This document shows positions 50,670 to 60,366 of a stretch of 64,000 nucleotides of DNA, in pieces. The position numbers were made by a program, and so were the translations under genes. A model generated the notes under the pieces. It had not been told where the DNA came from, searched no databases, and saw only the letters and a list, made by a program, of their open reading frames with translations. Numbering within the stretch: the first letter of the stretch is position 1; every line of letters begins with the position of its first letter. Source of the stretch: an uncultured Bacteroidota bacterium (GTDB taxonomy: Bacteria > Bacteroidota > Bacteroidia > Chitinophagales > Chitinophagaceae); the NCBI GenBank assembly GCA_903927185.1, contig CAIYLW010000023.1:1-64000 (forward strand), read 5' to 3'.

Positions 50670-51800
50670 ATGCAAAGAAATCAGATAATAGCCAGAAATA
50701 ATTGGCAAAACGAAGTTGAAAAATTAGGCTTTGGTTTTCATAGCACCAATGTTCCCTATTGGGACGAATCGGTTTATTACAGTTTCGAGATGCCAGAAAT
50801 ATTGGCCATCGAAAAAGCCACCAATGAATTGTGGAATTTATGTTTGGGTGCGGTGCAACATGTGATGGACAATAATTTGTATAGTCAATTTAAGATCCCA
50901 GAATGGGCGATACCGTTGATTGAAAAAAGTTGGACAGAAGACCATCCCGCTATTTATGGTCGCTTTGATCTTTGTTATAAAGATGGACAAATTAAATTAC
51001 TTGAATTTAATGCCGATACACCTACTAGTTTATATGAAGCAGGAATTGTGCAATGGTTTTGGTTACAAGATTTCGACAAAAACAAAGACCAGTTCAATAG
51101 TGTTCATGAAAAACTAATCAACTATTGGAAGTATTTAAAAAATTATTTGAATCCGGGTACTTTACATTTTACTTGTTTGAAAGAAACTTTAGAAGATCTA
51201 ACAAATACAGAATATTTACGTGATTGTGCAATTCAGGCTGGCATTGAAACCAAACTGATATTTATAGATGATCTTGGTTGGGATGATGATGGAAAACAAT
51301 TTTTGGATCTGGAGGATGAATCCATCAAAAATATTTTCAAACTCTATCCATGGGAATGGCTTTTAGCAGAATCTTTTGGACAGAATATTCCTAACGATTC
51401 CAATAGGGCTTTATGGATTGAGCCCGCATGGAAAATGATATTATCAAATAAAGCTATTCTTCCAATTTTATGGGAATTGTATCCTGATTGTCAGTATTTA
51501 TTACCGGCTTATTTTGAACAAGGTACTCTTACTAATTATGTGAAGAAACCTATTTTATCAAGAGAAGGTGCAAATATTGATTTAGTGATGAAGAGTATAT
51601 CTTTAGCAAAGACAGATGGACAATATAGCAATGAAGGATTTATTTTTCAGGAACTATTTACACTTCCAAATTATGCAGATCATTACCCTGTAATTGGATC
51701 ATGGATAATTGGACAGGAATCAGCAGGCATAGGTATTAGAGAAGCTAATAGTTTAATTACTGATAACCAAAGCAGGTTTGTTCCACACTTAATTCAATAG
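50670..51800 (+). CDS. Glutathionylspermidine synthase family protein (YgiC-like)
   Basis: The 376-residue protein matches the C-terminal ATP-grasp amide ligase of glutathionylspermidine synthetase. Motifs are WDESVYYSFEMPEI, YGRFDLCYKDGQIKLLEFNADTPTSLYEAGIVQWFW, KLYPWEWLLAE, IEPAWKMILSNKAILPILWELYP, and KKPILSREGANI ending in VIGSWIIG and GIGIREANSLITDNQSRFVPHLI. It lacks the amidase half of E. coli Gss. YgiC homologues have an uncertain substrate; the neighbouring lipoproteins suggest a peptide-like envelope target. It ends the three-gene unit and converges with the MFS gene. Confidence 0.9.
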   Translation: MQRNQIIARNNWQNEVEKLGFGFHSTNVPYWDESVYYSFEMPEILAIEKATNELWNLCLGAVQHVMDNNLYSQFKIPEWAIPLIEKSWTEDHPAIYGRFDLCYKDGQIKLLEFNADTPTSLYEAGIVQWFWLQDFDKNKDQFNSVHEKLINYWKYLKNYLNPGTLHFTCLKETLEDLTNTEYLRDCAIQAGIETKLIFIDDLGWDDDGKQFLDLEDESIKNIFKLYPWEWLLAESFGQNIPNDSNRALWIEPAWKMILSNKAILPILWELYPDCQYLLPAYFEQGTLTNYVKKPILSREGANIDLVMKSISLAKTDGQYSNEGFIFQELFTLPNYADHYPVIGSWIIGQESAGIGIREANSLITDNQSRFVPHLIQ

Positions 51801-51807
51801 AAAAATA

Positions 51808-52950
51808 TTAAGACCATTTTACTCTGCTTGCCAGAACCGTAATACTAAAACCTAATATGGCGATTACTGTAAATGACCATCTTAAACTTGAGTATTCCGC
51901 AATAGTTCCGATTAAAGGTGGCCCCATTAAAAATCCTATAAAGCCAATAGAAGAAATCGCAGCAAGTGCAGTTCCGGGTGACATGGTTTTTGATTTTCCG
52001 GCGGCACTATAAACTAATGGCACCACCGATGAAACACCTAATCCAACAAGCATAAAACCAATTCCTGCAGTAATGATATATGGAAAAATAACAGCGATTA
52101 ATAATCCGCTTGTAATACTAATTCCACTTGCGATCAATACTTTTTGAATTCCTACTTTTTGTGTAATTCTATCGCTCACGAATCTGCCGCCGGCCATCAT
52201 TCCCATAAATAATAAATATCCAAGGGTAACTAAATGTACAGGAGCATGCACAATTTTTTGAAAGTAAACACCACTCCAATCAAACATGGTTCCTTCGCAT
52301 ACCATACAGCCAAAAGCAATCAATCCATAAATCAAAATAAACCGATCTGGTTTTGTAAAGAATGAAGTATGCGCAGCTCCTCTTTGATCTCTGATCGTAT
52401 ACTGTGAAAAATAAATTGCTAAACTAGCTGCTAAAAAAAAGATAATAGAAAAATGTAGGAAAGGATTCAACCCTAAGGCAATGATCAATGTTCCTAAAGC
52501 AGCGCCGCTAAATCCCGCTAAACTCCAGATACCATGGAAAGATGCCATAATAGTTTTCCCATACATTACTTCTACAGCAATAGCTTGTGTATTCACTGAT
52601 ATATTAGAATAATTCCCAAAAGTTCCAAAGAAGAATAGAGCCAATGCTAATTGCCAGGGTTCTTGTACAAGTCCAATCATTACTAAAGTAGTAGGATAAA
52701 AAAGTGCTGAGGCAATCATAATGCGCCTACTTCCCAGTTTGTTGATCACCCATCCTGTAAAGGGCAAACTAAACATTGTACCAATGGGCATAGCGAATAA
52801 TATAAGGCCTAATTTGCCATCACTTAAAGCTAAATGACGTTTGATATCTGGGATGCGACTAGCCCAGCTTGCGAAACCTAGGCCTGCTATAAAAAAGAAA
52901 ACCGCAATGGCTATCCGATAGGTTTTGGGGCTGATTGTACTCGAATTCAT
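51808..52950 (-). CDS. MFS transporter, 12 membrane segments
   Basis: The 380-residue transporter has about twelve hydrophobic helices. The opening (FFFIAGLGFASWASRIPDIKRHLALSDGKLGLILFAMPIGTMFSLPFTGWVINKLGSRRIM) carries the MFS motif A-like GWVINKLGSRR after helix 2. The overall look is that of the YbjJ/FucP-like branch of MFS. The substrate cannot be inferred. It is a single gene, divergent from aspS with about 110 bases between. Confidence 0.85.
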   Translation of the reverse strand: MNSSTISPKTYRIAIAVFFFIAGLGFASWASRIPDIKRHLALSDGKLGLILFAMPIGTMFSLPFTGWVINKLGSRRIMIASALFYPTTLVMIGLVQEPWQLALALFFFGTFGNYSNISVNTQAIAVEVMYGKTIMASFHGIWSLAGFSGAALGTLIIALGLNPFLHFSIIFFLAASLAIYFSQYTIRDQRGAAHTSFFTKPDRFILIYGLIAFGCMVCEGTMFDWSGVYFQKIVHAPVHLVTLGYLLFMGMMAGGRFVSDRITQKVGIQKVLIASGISITSGLLIAVIFPYIITAGIGFMLVGLGVSSVVPLVYSAAGKSKTMSPGTALAAISSIGFIGFLMGPPLIGTIAEYSSLRWSFTVIAILGFSITVLASRVKWS

Positions 52951-52993
52951 TCAATTAAAGGTAGTACAAGGAAGGGAAGTCGCCCAATTCGGT

Positions 52994-53001
52994 TATATTT
53001 G
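52994..53001 (+). promoter_or_regulatory. Candidate -7 element of aspS
   Basis: TATATTTG is a full match to TAnnTTTG, 59 bases before the aspS ATG. The -33 position has no TTTG. Confidence 0.45.
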
Positions 53002-53060
53002 CGACCCGAAACTTTAATTGTGTTTCGTAAATTAAACATTTCAAATTCAAATTAGTTTAT

Positions 53061-54887
53061 ATGTATCGTTCGCACACTTGTGGTGAATTAAGAATCAGTG
53101 ATGTTGGCAAGAAAGTAACGCTGGCAGGTTGGGTTCAAACCGTTCGCAAATTTGGCGCCATTACATTTGTGGATCTACGCGATCGTTATGGTATTACCCA
53201 ATTGTTGATGGGCGAAGATTTGAATAGTATTTTGGATGCGAACCCATTGGGCAGAGAATTTGTATTGCAGGCAGAAGGGATTGTTGCAGAGAGAAGTAAT
53301 AAAAATAGCAATATTGCTACTGGTGAAGTAGAAATTACTATCAGTAGTTTTAAGATTTTGAATAAATCTGCAGTACCTCCTTTTACCATTCAGGATGATA
53401 CAGATGGTGGTGAAGATTTAAGAATGAAATATCGTTATCTGGATTTGCGCAGAAATGCTGTGAAAAAAAATATGGAACTACGATATGCCGTGAGCAGATC
53501 AGCCAGAAACTATTTACATGAAAATAATTTCATGGATATTGAAACACCATTCTTAATTAAATCAACACCAGAAGGTGCAAGAGATTTTGTGGTACCATCA
53601 AGAATGAATGCAGGTCAGTTTTATGCTTTACCACAATCTCCACAAACTTTCAAGCAATTATTGATGGTAAGTGGTTACGATCGTTATTATCAAATTGTAA
53701 AATGCTTTAGGGATGAAGATTTGCGCGCTGATCGTCAGCCAGAATTTACGCAGATCGATTGCGAAATGTGTTTTGTAGAACAAGAAGACATCTTGAATAT
53801 GTTTGAAGGTTTGGTGAAACGCATTTTCAAAGACGTAAAGAATATCGATTATACAGAACTAGTGGAACGTATAAGTTGGGAAGATGCAATGTGGCAGTTT
53901 GGGAACGACAAACCAGATATTCGTTTCGGCATGAAGATCGCGAATTTGAAATCTGCTTTTTTGAAAGGTGGAAAAATCAGTGCTGTTGGTGAATTAATTA
54001 ATGGGGCAGGTTTTGGTGTGTTTGATCAAGCAGAAACCGTTCTTGCTATTGCAGCGCCTGGTTGCAGTGAATATACTCGTAAACAAACAGATGAATTAAC
54101 TGAGTGGGTGAAGCGTCCTCAAATCGGCATGAACGGTTTGATCTATATTAAATGTAATGTTGATGGAACTTATAAGAGTAGTGTAGACAAATTCTATACA
54201 GAAGAAAAATTAAAATCCATTGCTGATGCAGCAGGTGCAGTAGCTGGTGATTTGGTTTTAATTCTTGCAGGTAGAGAAGAAAGAACTCGGAAAGCTACTA
54301 GCGAATTACGTTTAGAAATGGGCAAACGTTTGGGTTTTAGAAAAGAAGATGAATTTAAAATGCTTTGGGTTTTAGATTTCCCATTGTTCGAATATGCAGA
54401 AGAAGACAATCGTTGGGTTGCGCGTCACCATCCGTTTACTTCTCCTAAACCAGAAGAAATTGAGATCATGATTAACAATAATCCATTAATCGAAAACGCA
54501 GATAAATATTTAGAGCATCCTTATTCTAATATTAAAGCCAATGCTTATGATATGGTTTTGAACGGAAATGAAATTGGTGGTGGTTCTATCCGAATTTATC
54601 AAAGGGCTTTACAAGAAAAAATGTTTGCAGCTTTGGGGATGACCGAAGAAGAAGCCAACCATAAATTTGGATTTTTATTGGGTGCTTTTGAATATGGTGC
54701 CCCACCACATGGAGGATTAGCTTTTGGATTTGACCGCCTTTGTGCTATCTTGGGTGGAAGTGAAAGCATCCGCGACTTTATCGCCTTCCCTAAAAACAAT
54801 AGTGGACGCGATGTAATGTTAGATGCGCCAGGTCCGATAGATGAAAAACAGTTTTCTGAATTACAGATTAAATTAGATATTAAATAA
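53061..54887 (+). CDS. aspS: Aspartyl-tRNA synthetase
   Basis: The 608-residue class II synthetase has an N-terminal OB-fold anticodon-binding domain ([49 protein letters not shown]), the class II motif 1 region around [33 protein letters not shown], motif 2 ([23 protein letters not shown]), the GAD insertion domain (about 295-415), and motif 3 ([16 protein letters not shown]) near the end. The length is the full bacterial type. It has its own terminator. Confidence 0.97.
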   Translation: MYRSHTCGELRISDVGKKVTLAGWVQTVRKFGAITFVDLRDRYGITQLLMGEDLNSILDANPLGREFVLQAEGIVAERSNKNSNIATGEVEITISSFKILNKSAVPPFTIQDDTDGGEDLRMKYRYLDLRRNAVKKNMELRYAVSRSARNYLHENNFMDIETPFLIKSTPEGARDFVVPSRMNAGQFYALPQSPQTFKQLLMVSGYDRYYQIVKCFRDEDLRADRQPEFTQIDCEMCFVEQEDILNMFEGLVKRIFKDVKNIDYTELVERISWEDAMWQFGNDKPDIRFGMKIANLKSAFLKGGKISAVGELINGAGFGVFDQAETVLAIAAPGCSEYTRKQTDELTEWVKRPQIGMNGLIYIKCNVDGTYKSSVDKFYTEEKLKSIADAAGAVAGDLVLILAGREERTRKATSELRLEMGKRLGFRKEDEFKMLWVLDFPLFEYAEEDNRWVARHHPFTSPKPEEIEIMINNNPLIENADKYLEHPYSNIKANAYDMVLNGNEIGGGSIRIYQRALQEKMFAALGMTEEEANHKFGFLLGAFEYGAPPHGGLAFGFDRLCAILGGSESIRDFIAFPKNNSGRDVMLDAPGPIDEKQFSELQIKLDIK

Positions 54888-54908
54888 AATATACATATTC
54901 ACTTTTTT

Positions 54909-54950
54909 AAAGGGAAATCTGAATAATTCGGGTTTCCCTTTATATTTTTT
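54909..54950 (+). terminator. Terminator after aspS
   Basis: AAAGGGAAA (54909-54917) pairs with TTTCCCTTT (54933-54941), followed by ATATTTTTT. Confidence 0.75.
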
Positions 54951-55090
54951 ATACTATTTACATCTTTTTTATAGATATTTTCTAATAATACTGAAACAAA
55001 ATAAAAATATTCTTAATTTACATAAGTTTTTTGTGGGCCAGCTCGGTCAATAACCAACTTTTTTTGTAACTGACCATACAAATATTTCTT

Positions 55091-56536
55091 ATGACGGGAG
55101 AGTCACTTTTTAATCAGTACCCTATTTCTTCCCATATTTGGGATGAGATGAAAGGCACAGAGGGTATCAGACATCAATATCATAGCATCTATGAGGCCTG
55201 TCAAAAACTGAACCTAGACGAATTCTTACAAAAACACCAGCTGGCGGCAGAACTGTTCATGAGCCAGGGTATAACGTTTACCGTATATAGTGAGAATGAA
55301 GGCATTGAAAGAATATTCCCCTTCGACATCATTCCAAGAATTATTACAGGTGCAGAATGGGACCATATAGAAAAAGGCATCAAACAACGCCTTTCCGCCT
55401 TGAACCTTTTTTTAAAAGATATTTATAATGAACAACAAATTGTCAAAGACGGAATTATTCCTGCTGATTTAATAGCGTCTTGTCCACATTTTACCAGAGA
55501 AGTTTTTGGCATTCAGGTGCCCTTCGATATTTATGTACATATTGCTGGTATTGATTTGATAAGAGGCGAAGACGGAACTTTTTATATTTTAGAAGACAAT
55601 CTGAGAACGCCATCTGGTGTTTCTTATATGCTTGAAAATAGAGAAGTCACTAAGCGAATATTCCCTAACCTATTAGGTGATAGTAACGTGAGAATGATCA
55701 ACAACTATCCCCTGCTTTTACATGACAATTTAGTATCCTTTGCACCAAGGCAAATTGCAAACCCGACGGTTGTGTTATTAACGCCGGGCATTTATAATTC
55801 TGCGTATTTCGAACATACTTTTCTGGCACGTCAAATGGGTGTACAATTAGTTGAAGGCCGCGATCTTTTGGTGAACGACCATAAAGTTTATATGAAAACT
55901 ACCGCCGGCCTTCGTCAGGTTGATGTGATCTATCGAAGAATTGATGATGAGTTTTTAGATCCATTAGTATTTAGACCCGATAGTGCATTAGGTGTTCCGG
56001 GTTTAATTAGTGCTTATCGCAAGGGAAATGTAGCGATCATAAATGCTTTAGGTAATGGTGTAGCCGACGATAAAGCAGTTTATGCTTATGTTCCAGCTAT
56101 GATTAAATATTATCTCAATGAAGAAATTATTCTTCCCAATATTCCTACGTATCATATGAACAATGTTGAAGAGAGGAATTTTGTTTTCGAAAACATGCAT
56201 AAAATGGTTGTGAAAGAAACCAATCAATCTGGAGGCTACGGAATGGTGATGGGTAATAGTGCCTCAGAAGAAGCTTTGAAAAAAGCAAAAGAAAATATCT
56301 TGGCAAATCCACGCAACTTTATTGCACAACCCATAATTCAATTATCAACTGTACCTTGTTTAATTGATGGAAAACTTCAACCCCGACATGTAGACTTAAG
56401 ACCTTATGCACTTTGTGGTCCGAATGGTATTAGTATTGTTCCAGGGGGACTAACCAGAGTTGCATTGAGAGAAGGCTCACTGGTTGTTAACTCGTCACAA
56501 GGGGGTGGAAGTAAAGACACGTGGATAGTGGATTAA
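55091..56536 (+). CDS. Circularly permuted type 2 ATP-grasp protein
   Basis: The 481-residue protein belongs to the DUF404/DUF407 group: FPFDIIPRIITGAEWDHIEKGIKQRLSALNLFLKDIYNEQQIVKDGIIP, GIDLIRGEDGTFYILEDNLRTPSGVSYMLENREVTKRIFPNL, DVIYRRIDDEFLDPLVFRPDSALGVPGLISAYRKGNVAIINALGNGVADDKAVYAYVP and KETNQSGGYGMVMGN. Such enzymes are predicted ATP-dependent amide ligases making or modifying peptides. It leads a three-gene set with an alpha-E protein and a transglutaminase-like protein, a known conserved association. An imperfect inverted repeat GGTCA...TGACC (55045-55075) lies just upstream. Confidence 0.92.
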   Translation: MTGESLFNQYPISSHIWDEMKGTEGIRHQYHSIYEACQKLNLDEFLQKHQLAAELFMSQGITFTVYSENEGIERIFPFDIIPRIITGAEWDHIEKGIKQRLSALNLFLKDIYNEQQIVKDGIIPADLIASCPHFTREVFGIQVPFDIYVHIAGIDLIRGEDGTFYILEDNLRTPSGVSYMLENREVTKRIFPNLLGDSNVRMINNYPLLLHDNLVSFAPRQIANPTVVLLTPGIYNSAYFEHTFLARQMGVQLVEGRDLLVNDHKVYMKTTAGLRQVDVIYRRIDDEFLDPLVFRPDSALGVPGLISAYRKGNVAIINALGNGVADDKAVYAYVPAMIKYYLNEEIILPNIPTYHMNNVEERNFVFENMHKMVVKETNQSGGYGMVMGNSASEEALKKAKENILANPRNFIAQPIIQLSTVPCLIDGKLQPRHVDLRPYALCGPNGISIVPGGLTRVALREGSLVVNSSQGGGSKDTWIVD

Positions 56537-56586
56537 TACAATCATGTTTTGAAATAAAATTGAAGAACCATCACAAATTTTAGTAC

Positions 56587-57528
56587 ATGTTAAGTAGAAT
56601 AGCAGATTCATTATATTGGTTACACCGTTATATGGAAAGAGCAGATGGAATGTTGCGCTTAATGCATACCAGTTATATTTTATCTTTTGATAAAGTGCAG
56701 GCTAGTAGCATGTCTTGGGAACCATCTCTTCGAATTTTTACTACATTACCTAAAGAAGAAATCGATCGTATAAAAAAGGATAATGCAGCTGTATTACATT
56801 ATTTATTCCTGGAAACTAAGAATCAGAATTCATTAAAAGTAATCATAACAAAAGCACGTGAAAATGCAAGAGGTGTGCAAGATCAGATCACGAAGGAAGT
56901 ATGGGAGCAAGTAAACTTATTATATCATCAAATAAATAAGCCTGGCTTAAAAGAAAAACTAGCCGGACCAGAAGCAATAAGAACTATTGATAGCTTTATA
57001 AAAAGCAGCGATCAATTTTGTGGTATTACAGATAGTACGATGCCTCGAGGCCAAGGTTGGAATTATATGAATTTGGGGAAATATACAGAGCGCTGTTTAA
57101 TGACGACTGAATTTACCCATTTTTACTTCAAAAAGTTGGATTTCGATTTAAAAGACGAACAGGACATTATTTTCTGGAGAAGCTTACTATTGTCGTTATC
57201 GGGCTATGAATTACACCTGAAAAATTATAGTAACCTCAAACATAATTATAATGTTTTACAGCAATTAGCTTTCGATAAGAACTTTCCGAGAGCAATTTAT
57301 TATTCTTTAGACCGAGCTAATAGATATTTAACCGAAATTGCAGGTTCTAATCCAGTGGAAGGTAGCATTAAACTGCTCAGAACTTATGGAAGGTTATATA
57401 GTTCTGTAAAGTTTGCTGATATTGAATTAGTGGAAAGAGAAGGTTTAGAAAAATATTTGATTTATGTCCGAAAAGAGTTAAATGAATTCAGCCAAGATTT
57501 AGGCAGAATTTATTTCTCTTATTCTTAA
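56587..57528 (+). CDS. Alpha-E domain protein (DUF403)
   Basis: The 313-residue all-helical protein begins MLSRIADSLYWLHRYMERADGMLRLMHTSY, the family signature, and continues with ARENARGVQDQITKEVWEQVNLLY, FCGITDSTMPRGQGWNYMNLGKYTERCLMTT and RAIYYSLDRANRYLTEIAGSNP. Alpha-E proteins nearly always sit next to circularly permuted ATP-grasp and transglutaminase-like genes, as here; a role in peptide ligation or delivery has been predicted, but no activity is established to my knowledge. The gap to the next gene is 12 bases. Confidence 0.92.
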   Translation: MLSRIADSLYWLHRYMERADGMLRLMHTSYILSFDKVQASSMSWEPSLRIFTTLPKEEIDRIKKDNAAVLHYLFLETKNQNSLKVIITKARENARGVQDQITKEVWEQVNLLYHQINKPGLKEKLAGPEAIRTIDSFIKSSDQFCGITDSTMPRGQGWNYMNLGKYTERCLMTTEFTHFYFKKLDFDLKDEQDIIFWRSLLLSLSGYELHLKNYSNLKHNYNVLQQLAFDKNFPRAIYYSLDRANRYLTEIAGSNPVEGSIKLLRTYGRLYSSVKFADIELVEREGLEKYLIYVRKELNEFSQDLGRIYFSYS

Positions 57529-57540
57529 ACAAAACCAAGA

Positions 57541-58491
57541 ATGTCTGTTTTTACAATACATCACATTACAAAATACGAATACGATAGGCCAGTAAAAGAA
57601 AGTGTAAATGAAATAAAAATATTTCCATTTGCGTCAGCAGAACAAGATGTTATACAACATGATGTAATCATTACAGAACAGCCAGATATATTGATTTTTG
57701 ATGACTATTGGGGGAATAAAACAGGTTGCTTTAACCTTCTTTCGCCGCATAAACACTTAGTCATAGAAAGCAAACTGAAAATTAGAAACTCGAAAGATCC
57801 CAATCCAACCTTTCCAATTGTTTCCTACACACAAGATTTAGATTCATTTATTTTAAATGATTTAAAATTGTTGGAACTGGCAAGAAGTACTGAAACAAAA
57901 TCAATCGAAACCATGCGCAATTATGTGGATGGTTTTTATCATTCTCGAAAGCCAATAGCTCAAATTGTTAAAGATTGTTGCAGTTTTATATTTACGGAAT
58001 TTACCTATATAAAAGGGATTACTAATATAGAAACAACAGTTGATGAAATTGTAGAACAGAAAGCAGGGGTTTGCCAGGATTTTGCACATGTAATGCTCGA
58101 ATTATTAAGAATGATTGGAATTCCTGCGAGATATGTGAGTGGCTATATTTGTCCGAATAAAAACGGAATGAGGGGTGAAGGAGCTACTCATGCTTGGGTA
58201 GAAGCTTTTATTCCACATTATGGATGGTGCGGGATTGACCCAACCAATAATACCTGGGCTACTAATAACCATATCATCTTAGCGGTTGGACGAGATTTTA
58301 AAGATTGCACACCCGCAAAGGGAACTTTCAAGGGACCAGCTCGTCAATTTTTGTCTGTGTATGTTTCTGTTGGTTACGAAGATGGCCAAGTTTTTGAAGA
58401 AGTTACCGATGTTCAATTACAAAAACAAACAGGTGCTGAAGTAACTGAATTAATAATCGATAACTTTGCTGAACATCAACAACAACAGTAG
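57541..58491 (+). CDS. Transglutaminase-like cysteine protease family protein
   Basis: The 316-residue protein has the bacterial transglutaminase-like N-terminal domain (FTIHHITKYEYDRPVKESVNEIKIFPF) and a transglutaminase core with the triad Cys178 (AGVCQDFAHVMLELLRMIGIPARYVSGY), His217 (ATHAWVEAFIPHYGW) and Asp233 (GIDPTNN). It has no signal peptide. It could cleave or cross-link the peptide made by the partner ATP-grasp enzyme. It is the third gene of the conserved set and is followed after 11 bases by a small membrane protein. Confidence 0.92.
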   Translation: MSVFTIHHITKYEYDRPVKESVNEIKIFPFASAEQDVIQHDVIITEQPDILIFDDYWGNKTGCFNLLSPHKHLVIESKLKIRNSKDPNPTFPIVSYTQDLDSFILNDLKLLELARSTETKSIETMRNYVDGFYHSRKPIAQIVKDCCSFIFTEFTYIKGITNIETTVDEIVEQKAGVCQDFAHVMLELLRMIGIPARYVSGYICPNKNGMRGEGATHAWVEAFIPHYGWCGIDPTNNTWATNNHIILAVGRDFKDCTPAKGTFKGPARQFLSVYVSVGYEDGQVFEEVTDVQLQKQTGAEVTELIIDNFAEHQQQQ

Positions 58492-58502
58492 TTCGTTTGC
58501 TT

Positions 58503-59018
58503 ATGAAACAATTGACCCTATTCAGATTCCTTACTTATATTCTTTTACCCTTTGCTTCATTCTTTGCATTTATTGATTTAATCATGCTATTGAGTGCCTT
58601 AGGGAATCCAACTTTATTGTTCGCAGTTTTTTTAATTGCCGCATTTTGCATTTATGTTTTTGCATATATCATTTTCTTAAAAAGGCATATTGATCGAAAT
58701 CAACATGCTAAATCATCCTTAAAGGATTGGATAAAAGTAAACGCTTATGCTAGTTTGTTTTTAGGATTTCAATTTCTAATTTCAGCAGTAGGAATTTTTT
58801 ATATGGGGGAGCACGATTTAAGGAATGTAGTTGATAGGTTTCTGGAGACTCAACCTAATATGCCGGGCGAAATAAATATTGCATTATTTGTTAAAATAAT
58901 GAAAGGCGCCGCCTATTTCTTATTTTTCTTCTCCTTTGTTTTATTAGTACATATTACAATGGGCTTAAGAATTTTAAAGCAATATGCCTTCCTCTTCGCA
59001 GAAGAAGTAATAGACTAA
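58503..59018 (+). CDS. Four-helix membrane protein of unknown function
   Basis: The ATG at 58503 (MKQLTLFRFLTYILLPF) replaces the TTG of the ORF track, giving 171 residues. Hydrophobic segments lie at about 8-32, 38-58, 77-100 and 135-160. A charged loop between helices 2 and 3 (KRHIDRNQHAKSSLKDW) is likely cytoplasmic. No family was recognised. It is transcribed with the ATP-grasp/alpha-E/transglutaminase genes. Confidence 0.7.
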   Translation: MKQLTLFRFLTYILLPFASFFAFIDLIMLLSALGNPTLLFAVFLIAAFCIYVFAYIIFLKRHIDRNQHAKSSLKDWIKVNAYASLFLGFQFLISAVGIFYMGEHDLRNVVDRFLETQPNMPGEINIALFVKIMKGAAYFLFFFSFVLLVHITMGLRILKQYAFLFAEEVID

Positions 59019-59063
59019 ACTAATTTTCATATCTGTTTGATCCATCCTTTTTAGTACTTTAGA

Positions 59064-60344
59064 ATGGTGAATTCATCTACTCCTTTAGCAGAAAGAATTC
59101 GTCCCAATACGCTGGACGAATTGATTGGGCAAGAACACTTGACCGGCAAAGGATCCATTCTTAGAACTGCTATTGAAAATGGCCGTATACCTTCTTTAAT
59201 TTTATGGGGGCCACCTGGCGTAGGGAAAACTACCATCGCCAATATCATAGCTCATACCATGCATGTTCCCTATTTTCAATTGAGTGCAATTAGCAGTGGC
59301 GTAAAGGATGTGAGAGAAGTCATCGAATCGGCAAAAGAACATATTGATATTGGTGCTATTTTATTTATCGATGAGATTCATCGATTTAATAAAGGCCAAC
59401 AAGATGCCTTACTTGGAGCAGTAGAGAAAGGTATTATTACACTTATTGGGGCTACTACTGAAAATCCTTCCTTCGAAGTAAATAGTGCCTTACTCAGTAG
59501 ATGCCAGGTATATGTGTTGAAAGCTTTGACAGAAGATGGATTGAAAAAATTATTGCAACACGCATTAGAAAAAGATCCAACACTTTTGAGTATAAAACCA
59601 ACACTCAAAGAAACGGAGGCGCTCATCAGACTCTCAGGTGGAGATGCAAGAAAATTATTGAACCTTTTAGAATTAGTTGTCAGCTCTTTTCCCTCTAATG
59701 ATATAACAAGAATTATCTCTGATACTTTTGTAATGAAAGTGGCACAGAATAAAATTGCATTGTATGATAAGCAAGGCGAACAACATTACGATATCATTTC
59801 TGCTTTCATAAAAAGCATGCGAGGCAGTGATCCAAATGCTGCTGTTTATTGGTTAGCAAGAATGATTGAAGGCGGGGAAGATGTAAAATTCATCGCAAGA
59901 AGAATGGTTATTTTTTCAAGTGAAGACATTGGCAATGCTAATCCCAATGCCTTATTGATGGCCACTACTACCTTTGATGCAGTTACTAAAATAGGATACC
60001 CGGAAAGTAGAATCATTCTTTCTCAATGTGCCACATATTTAGCTTCCTCACCAAAAAGCAATGCTGCTGTTGTAGCCATCATGGATGCTCAAAAAGCAGT
60101 TCAACAATTTGGCGATCAGCCAGTGCCCTTGCATATTCGAAACGCCCCTACTAAATTGATGAAGGATTTAGACTATGGAAAAAATTATCAATATTCACAT
60201 ATAGGAGAAGGCAATTTTATTACACAAGAATACTTACCTGCACCACTAATTGGTACTAAATTTTATAACCCGGGTAACAATTTAAGAGAAAATGAAATTC
60301 GTAAATTCTTAAAAGACAAATGGAAAGACAAGTACCAATATTAA
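59064..60344 (+). CDS. rarA: Replication-associated recombination protein A (MgsA/RarA AAA ATPase)
   Basis: The 426-residue clamp-loader-like ATPase acts at stalled replication forks. It starts with PLAERIRPNTLDELIGQEHLTGKGSILRTAIENGRIPSLILWGPPGVGKTTIA (Walker A at about 49-56). Walker B is ILFIDEIHRFNKGQQDALL, the sensor region GATTENPSFEVNSALLSRCQVY, and the C-terminal tetramerisation part contains SDPNAAVYWLARMIEGGEDVKFIARRMVIFSSEDIGNANPNAL and NAPTKLMKDLDYGKNYQYSH. The length is typical. Confidence 0.95.
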   Translation: MVNSSTPLAERIRPNTLDELIGQEHLTGKGSILRTAIENGRIPSLILWGPPGVGKTTIANIIAHTMHVPYFQLSAISSGVKDVREVIESAKEHIDIGAILFIDEIHRFNKGQQDALLGAVEKGIITLIGATTENPSFEVNSALLSRCQVYVLKALTEDGLKKLLQHALEKDPTLLSIKPTLKETEALIRLSGGDARKLLNLLELVVSSFPSNDITRIISDTFVMKVAQNKIALYDKQGEQHYDIISAFIKSMRGSDPNAAVYWLARMIEGGEDVKFIARRMVIFSSEDIGNANPNALLMATTTFDAVTKIGYPESRIILSQCATYLASSPKSNAAVVAIMDAQKAVQQFGDQPVPLHIRNAPTKLMKDLDYGKNYQYSHIGEGNFITQEYLPAPLIGTKFYNPGNNLRENEIRKFLKDKWKDKYQY

Positions 60345-60366
60345 TTCTATCACAACTAAAAATTCT

